Source: an uncultured Clostridia bacterium
Lineage (GTDB): Bacteria > Bacillota > Clostridia > Oscillospirales > CAG-272
Assembly: GCA_937934385.1 (NCBI GenBank)
Contig: CALGZV010000225.1
Span: forward strand, 1 to 7,712
DNA length: 7,712 nt
Direction of reading: 5' to 3'
Position numbers and translations under genes: made by a program. The notes beneath the pieces were generated by a model. The model was not told where the DNA came from, searched no databases, and worked only from the letters and a program-made list of their open reading frames with translations. Below are positions 6,726 to 7,712 of the stretch, in pieces; the first letter of the stretch is position 1, and each line of letters opens with the position of its first letter.

Positions 6726-6780
6726 TCCGGGGGTACCCGCCCGCAATCTATGATTGCGATGGCGGGTCGGGTTCTTATTT
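6726..6780 (-). repeat. Palindromic repeat, copy B, just after the PEP carboxykinase stop codon
   Basis: This is the second copy of the 55-base element, with about 49 bases identical to copy A at 3167-3221. On the plus strand, outer stem ACCCGCC (6735-6741) pairs with GGCGGGT (6761-6767), and inner stem CGCAATC (6742-6748) pairs with GATTGCG (6752-6758) around a TAT loop, with a 2-base AT bulge where copy A has CCC. The TAA stop of the PEP carboxykinase gene (6781-6779) overlaps its last two bases. No T-run follows on the minus strand, so this copy is not a standard intrinsic terminator. Confidence 0.75.
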
Positions 6781-7712
6781 ATTTTGCGTCAATCAGGCGC
6801 TTTTCAAGCGCATTAAGCTCATCATAAAGCTCAGCGGGAACTCTGTCGCCGACTGTAGCATAGAACTCGCGGATATTCTTGATATCGTCAAGCCACGAAT
6901 CAACATCGATATCGAGAAGCTCACGAATCGTATCAACAGTAACACCTTTAAGGCCTGTAATATCGATATCCTCAGCCTTCGGAACAAATCCGATAGGAGT
7001 CATAACAGCGTCTGCCTTATCCTCGCAGCGGGCAAGAATCCACATAAGAACGCGCATATTGTCTCCGAATCCGGGCCATATGAAGTGTCCCTCGTCATCG
7101 GTACGGAACCAGTTGACGTGGAAGATCTTCGGAGGATTAGGGATACGCTTGCCCATGTCAAGCCAGTGTGCAAAGTAATCACCCATGTCATATCCGACAA
7201 AGGGACGCATTGCCATAGGATCGCGGCGTACTACACCGACAGCGCCTGCTGCTGCTGCAGTTGTCTCGGAAGCCATAATAGATCCGACGAAAGTACCGTT
7301 CTGCCAGCTTGTTGACTGATATACCAGCGGAGCAGTCTTTGCGCGGCGTCCGCCGAATACGATAGCAGAGATCGGAACGCCTGCGGGATCGTTGAAATGC
7401 TCGGAAACGCAGGGGCAGTTGATAGCCATAGAGGTAAAGCGGGAGTTCGGATGAGCGCCGCATGTGGACTTATCCTTCTTGTCATACTTGGTGTAATCCC
7501 ACTTATTGCCCTTCCAGTCGACCGCATTCTTAGGCGGATTGTCGTTGAGACCTTCCCACCATACGGTATCATTGTCTTTATTCAACGCCACATTAGTAAA
7601 GATGGTACCCTGACGGGTAGAAGCCAGCGCATTGGGATTGGACTTGGCATTGGTGCCGGGAGCAACGCCAAAGAAAATCTTCAATTGACCCTGGGATTTC
7701 CACTCCTGCACC
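6779..7712 (-). CDS. pckG: GTP-dependent phosphoenolpyruvate carboxykinase, C-terminal half, truncated at the right window edge
   Basis: The visible 310 C-terminal residues belong to GTP-type PEP carboxykinase, which interconverts oxaloacetate plus GTP with PEP, CO2 and GDP in the cytoplasm. It serves gluconeogenesis, or carbon fixation towards succinate in some anaerobes. FFGVAPGT at 13-20 follows the P-loop region, which lies outside the window. HPNSRF at 87-92 and FGGRR at 119-123 carry active-site arginines. FVGYDMGDYFAHWL at 171-184 is characteristic. Three phenylalanines expected to hold the guanine base, F202 (in WFR), F210 (in HFIWP) and F215 (in GFG), keep the 8- and 5-residue spacing of the animal enzyme. 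This separates it from the ATP-type enzyme. The full protein is usually about 600 residues, so roughly the first 290 are missing; the first visible codon is an internal GTG. Its stop merges with repeat copy B. Confidence 0.96.
   Translation of the reverse strand, partial: VQEWKSQGQLKIFFGVAPGTNAKSNPNALASTRQGTIFTNVALNKDNDTVWWEGLNDNPPKNAVDWKGNKWDYTKYDKKDKSTCGAHPNSRFTSMAINCPCVSEHFNDPAGVPISAIVFGGRRAKTAPLVYQSTSWQNGTFVGSIMASETTAAAAGAVGVVRRDPMAMRPFVGYDMGDYFAHWLDMGKRIPNPPKIFHVNWFRTDDEGHFIWPGFGDNMRVLMWILARCEDKADAVMTPIGFVPKAEDIDITGLKGVTVDTIRELLDIDVDSWLDDIKNIREFYATVGDRVPAELYDELNALEKRLIDAK

Noticed and set aside
3167..6780. The two palindromic copies as a CRISPR array or as ends of a mobile element
   Set aside because: There are only two copies 3.5 kb apart in direct orientation, with ordinary genes between them, no spacers, no transposase and no target-site duplication seen.
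6722..7315. Plus-strand open frame starting inside repeat copy B
   Set aside because: It runs antisense through the PEP carboxykinase and its start lies in the palindromic element; a shadow frame.

Overview
The window looks like chromosomal DNA from an anaerobic, low-to-mid GC Firmicute of the Clostridia, most likely a gut Ruminococcus/Oscillospiraceae-type bacterium. This is inferred from the aspartate-semialdehyde route to spermidine placed next to an agmatinase, a clostridial-style ABC exporter, strong AAGGAG-type ribosome sites and a GTP-type PEP carboxykinase. No rRNA or other taxonomic marker is present, so the assignment is tentative. Nothing points to a phage, plasmid or insertion sequence.

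Left third (1-3036, plus strand): the 3' end of a polyamine operon. It holds the C-terminal part of agmatinase (speB, agmatine to putrescine), then carboxy(nor)spermidine dehydrogenase, then carboxy(nor)spermidine decarboxylase (nspC). The last two genes overlap by one base. Together they convert agmatine to putrescine and, with aspartate semialdehyde, to spermidine without S-adenosylmethionine decarboxylase. The operon ends at a strong hairpin at 3111-3149, which can also stop transcription coming from the right.

Right two thirds (3229-7712, minus strand): three genes facing the operon. In their own order of transcription they are a truncated GTP-dependent PEP carboxykinase (runs off the right edge), a YgjP/DUF45-type zinc metallopeptidase with an acidic low-complexity insert, and a full-length single-chain ABC exporter with an atypical signature motif and a polar C-terminal tail. 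The exporter has its own plausible extended -10 promoter. The peptidase ends at an intrinsic terminator and has no visible ribosome site at its first ATG.

The most unusual content is non-coding. A 55-base palindromic element occurs twice in the same orientation (3167-3221 and 6726-6780). Each copy lies directly after the stop codon of a minus-strand gene, and the differences between copies fall mainly in the apical loop and a bulge, so the stems are kept. The second copy starts a roughly 260-base chain of five or six GC-rich hairpins (6521-6780) between the PEP carboxykinase and peptidase genes. This could be a structured 3' UTR, a small RNA locus or a cluster of palindromic repeats. No CRISPR array, tRNA or rRNA was seen.
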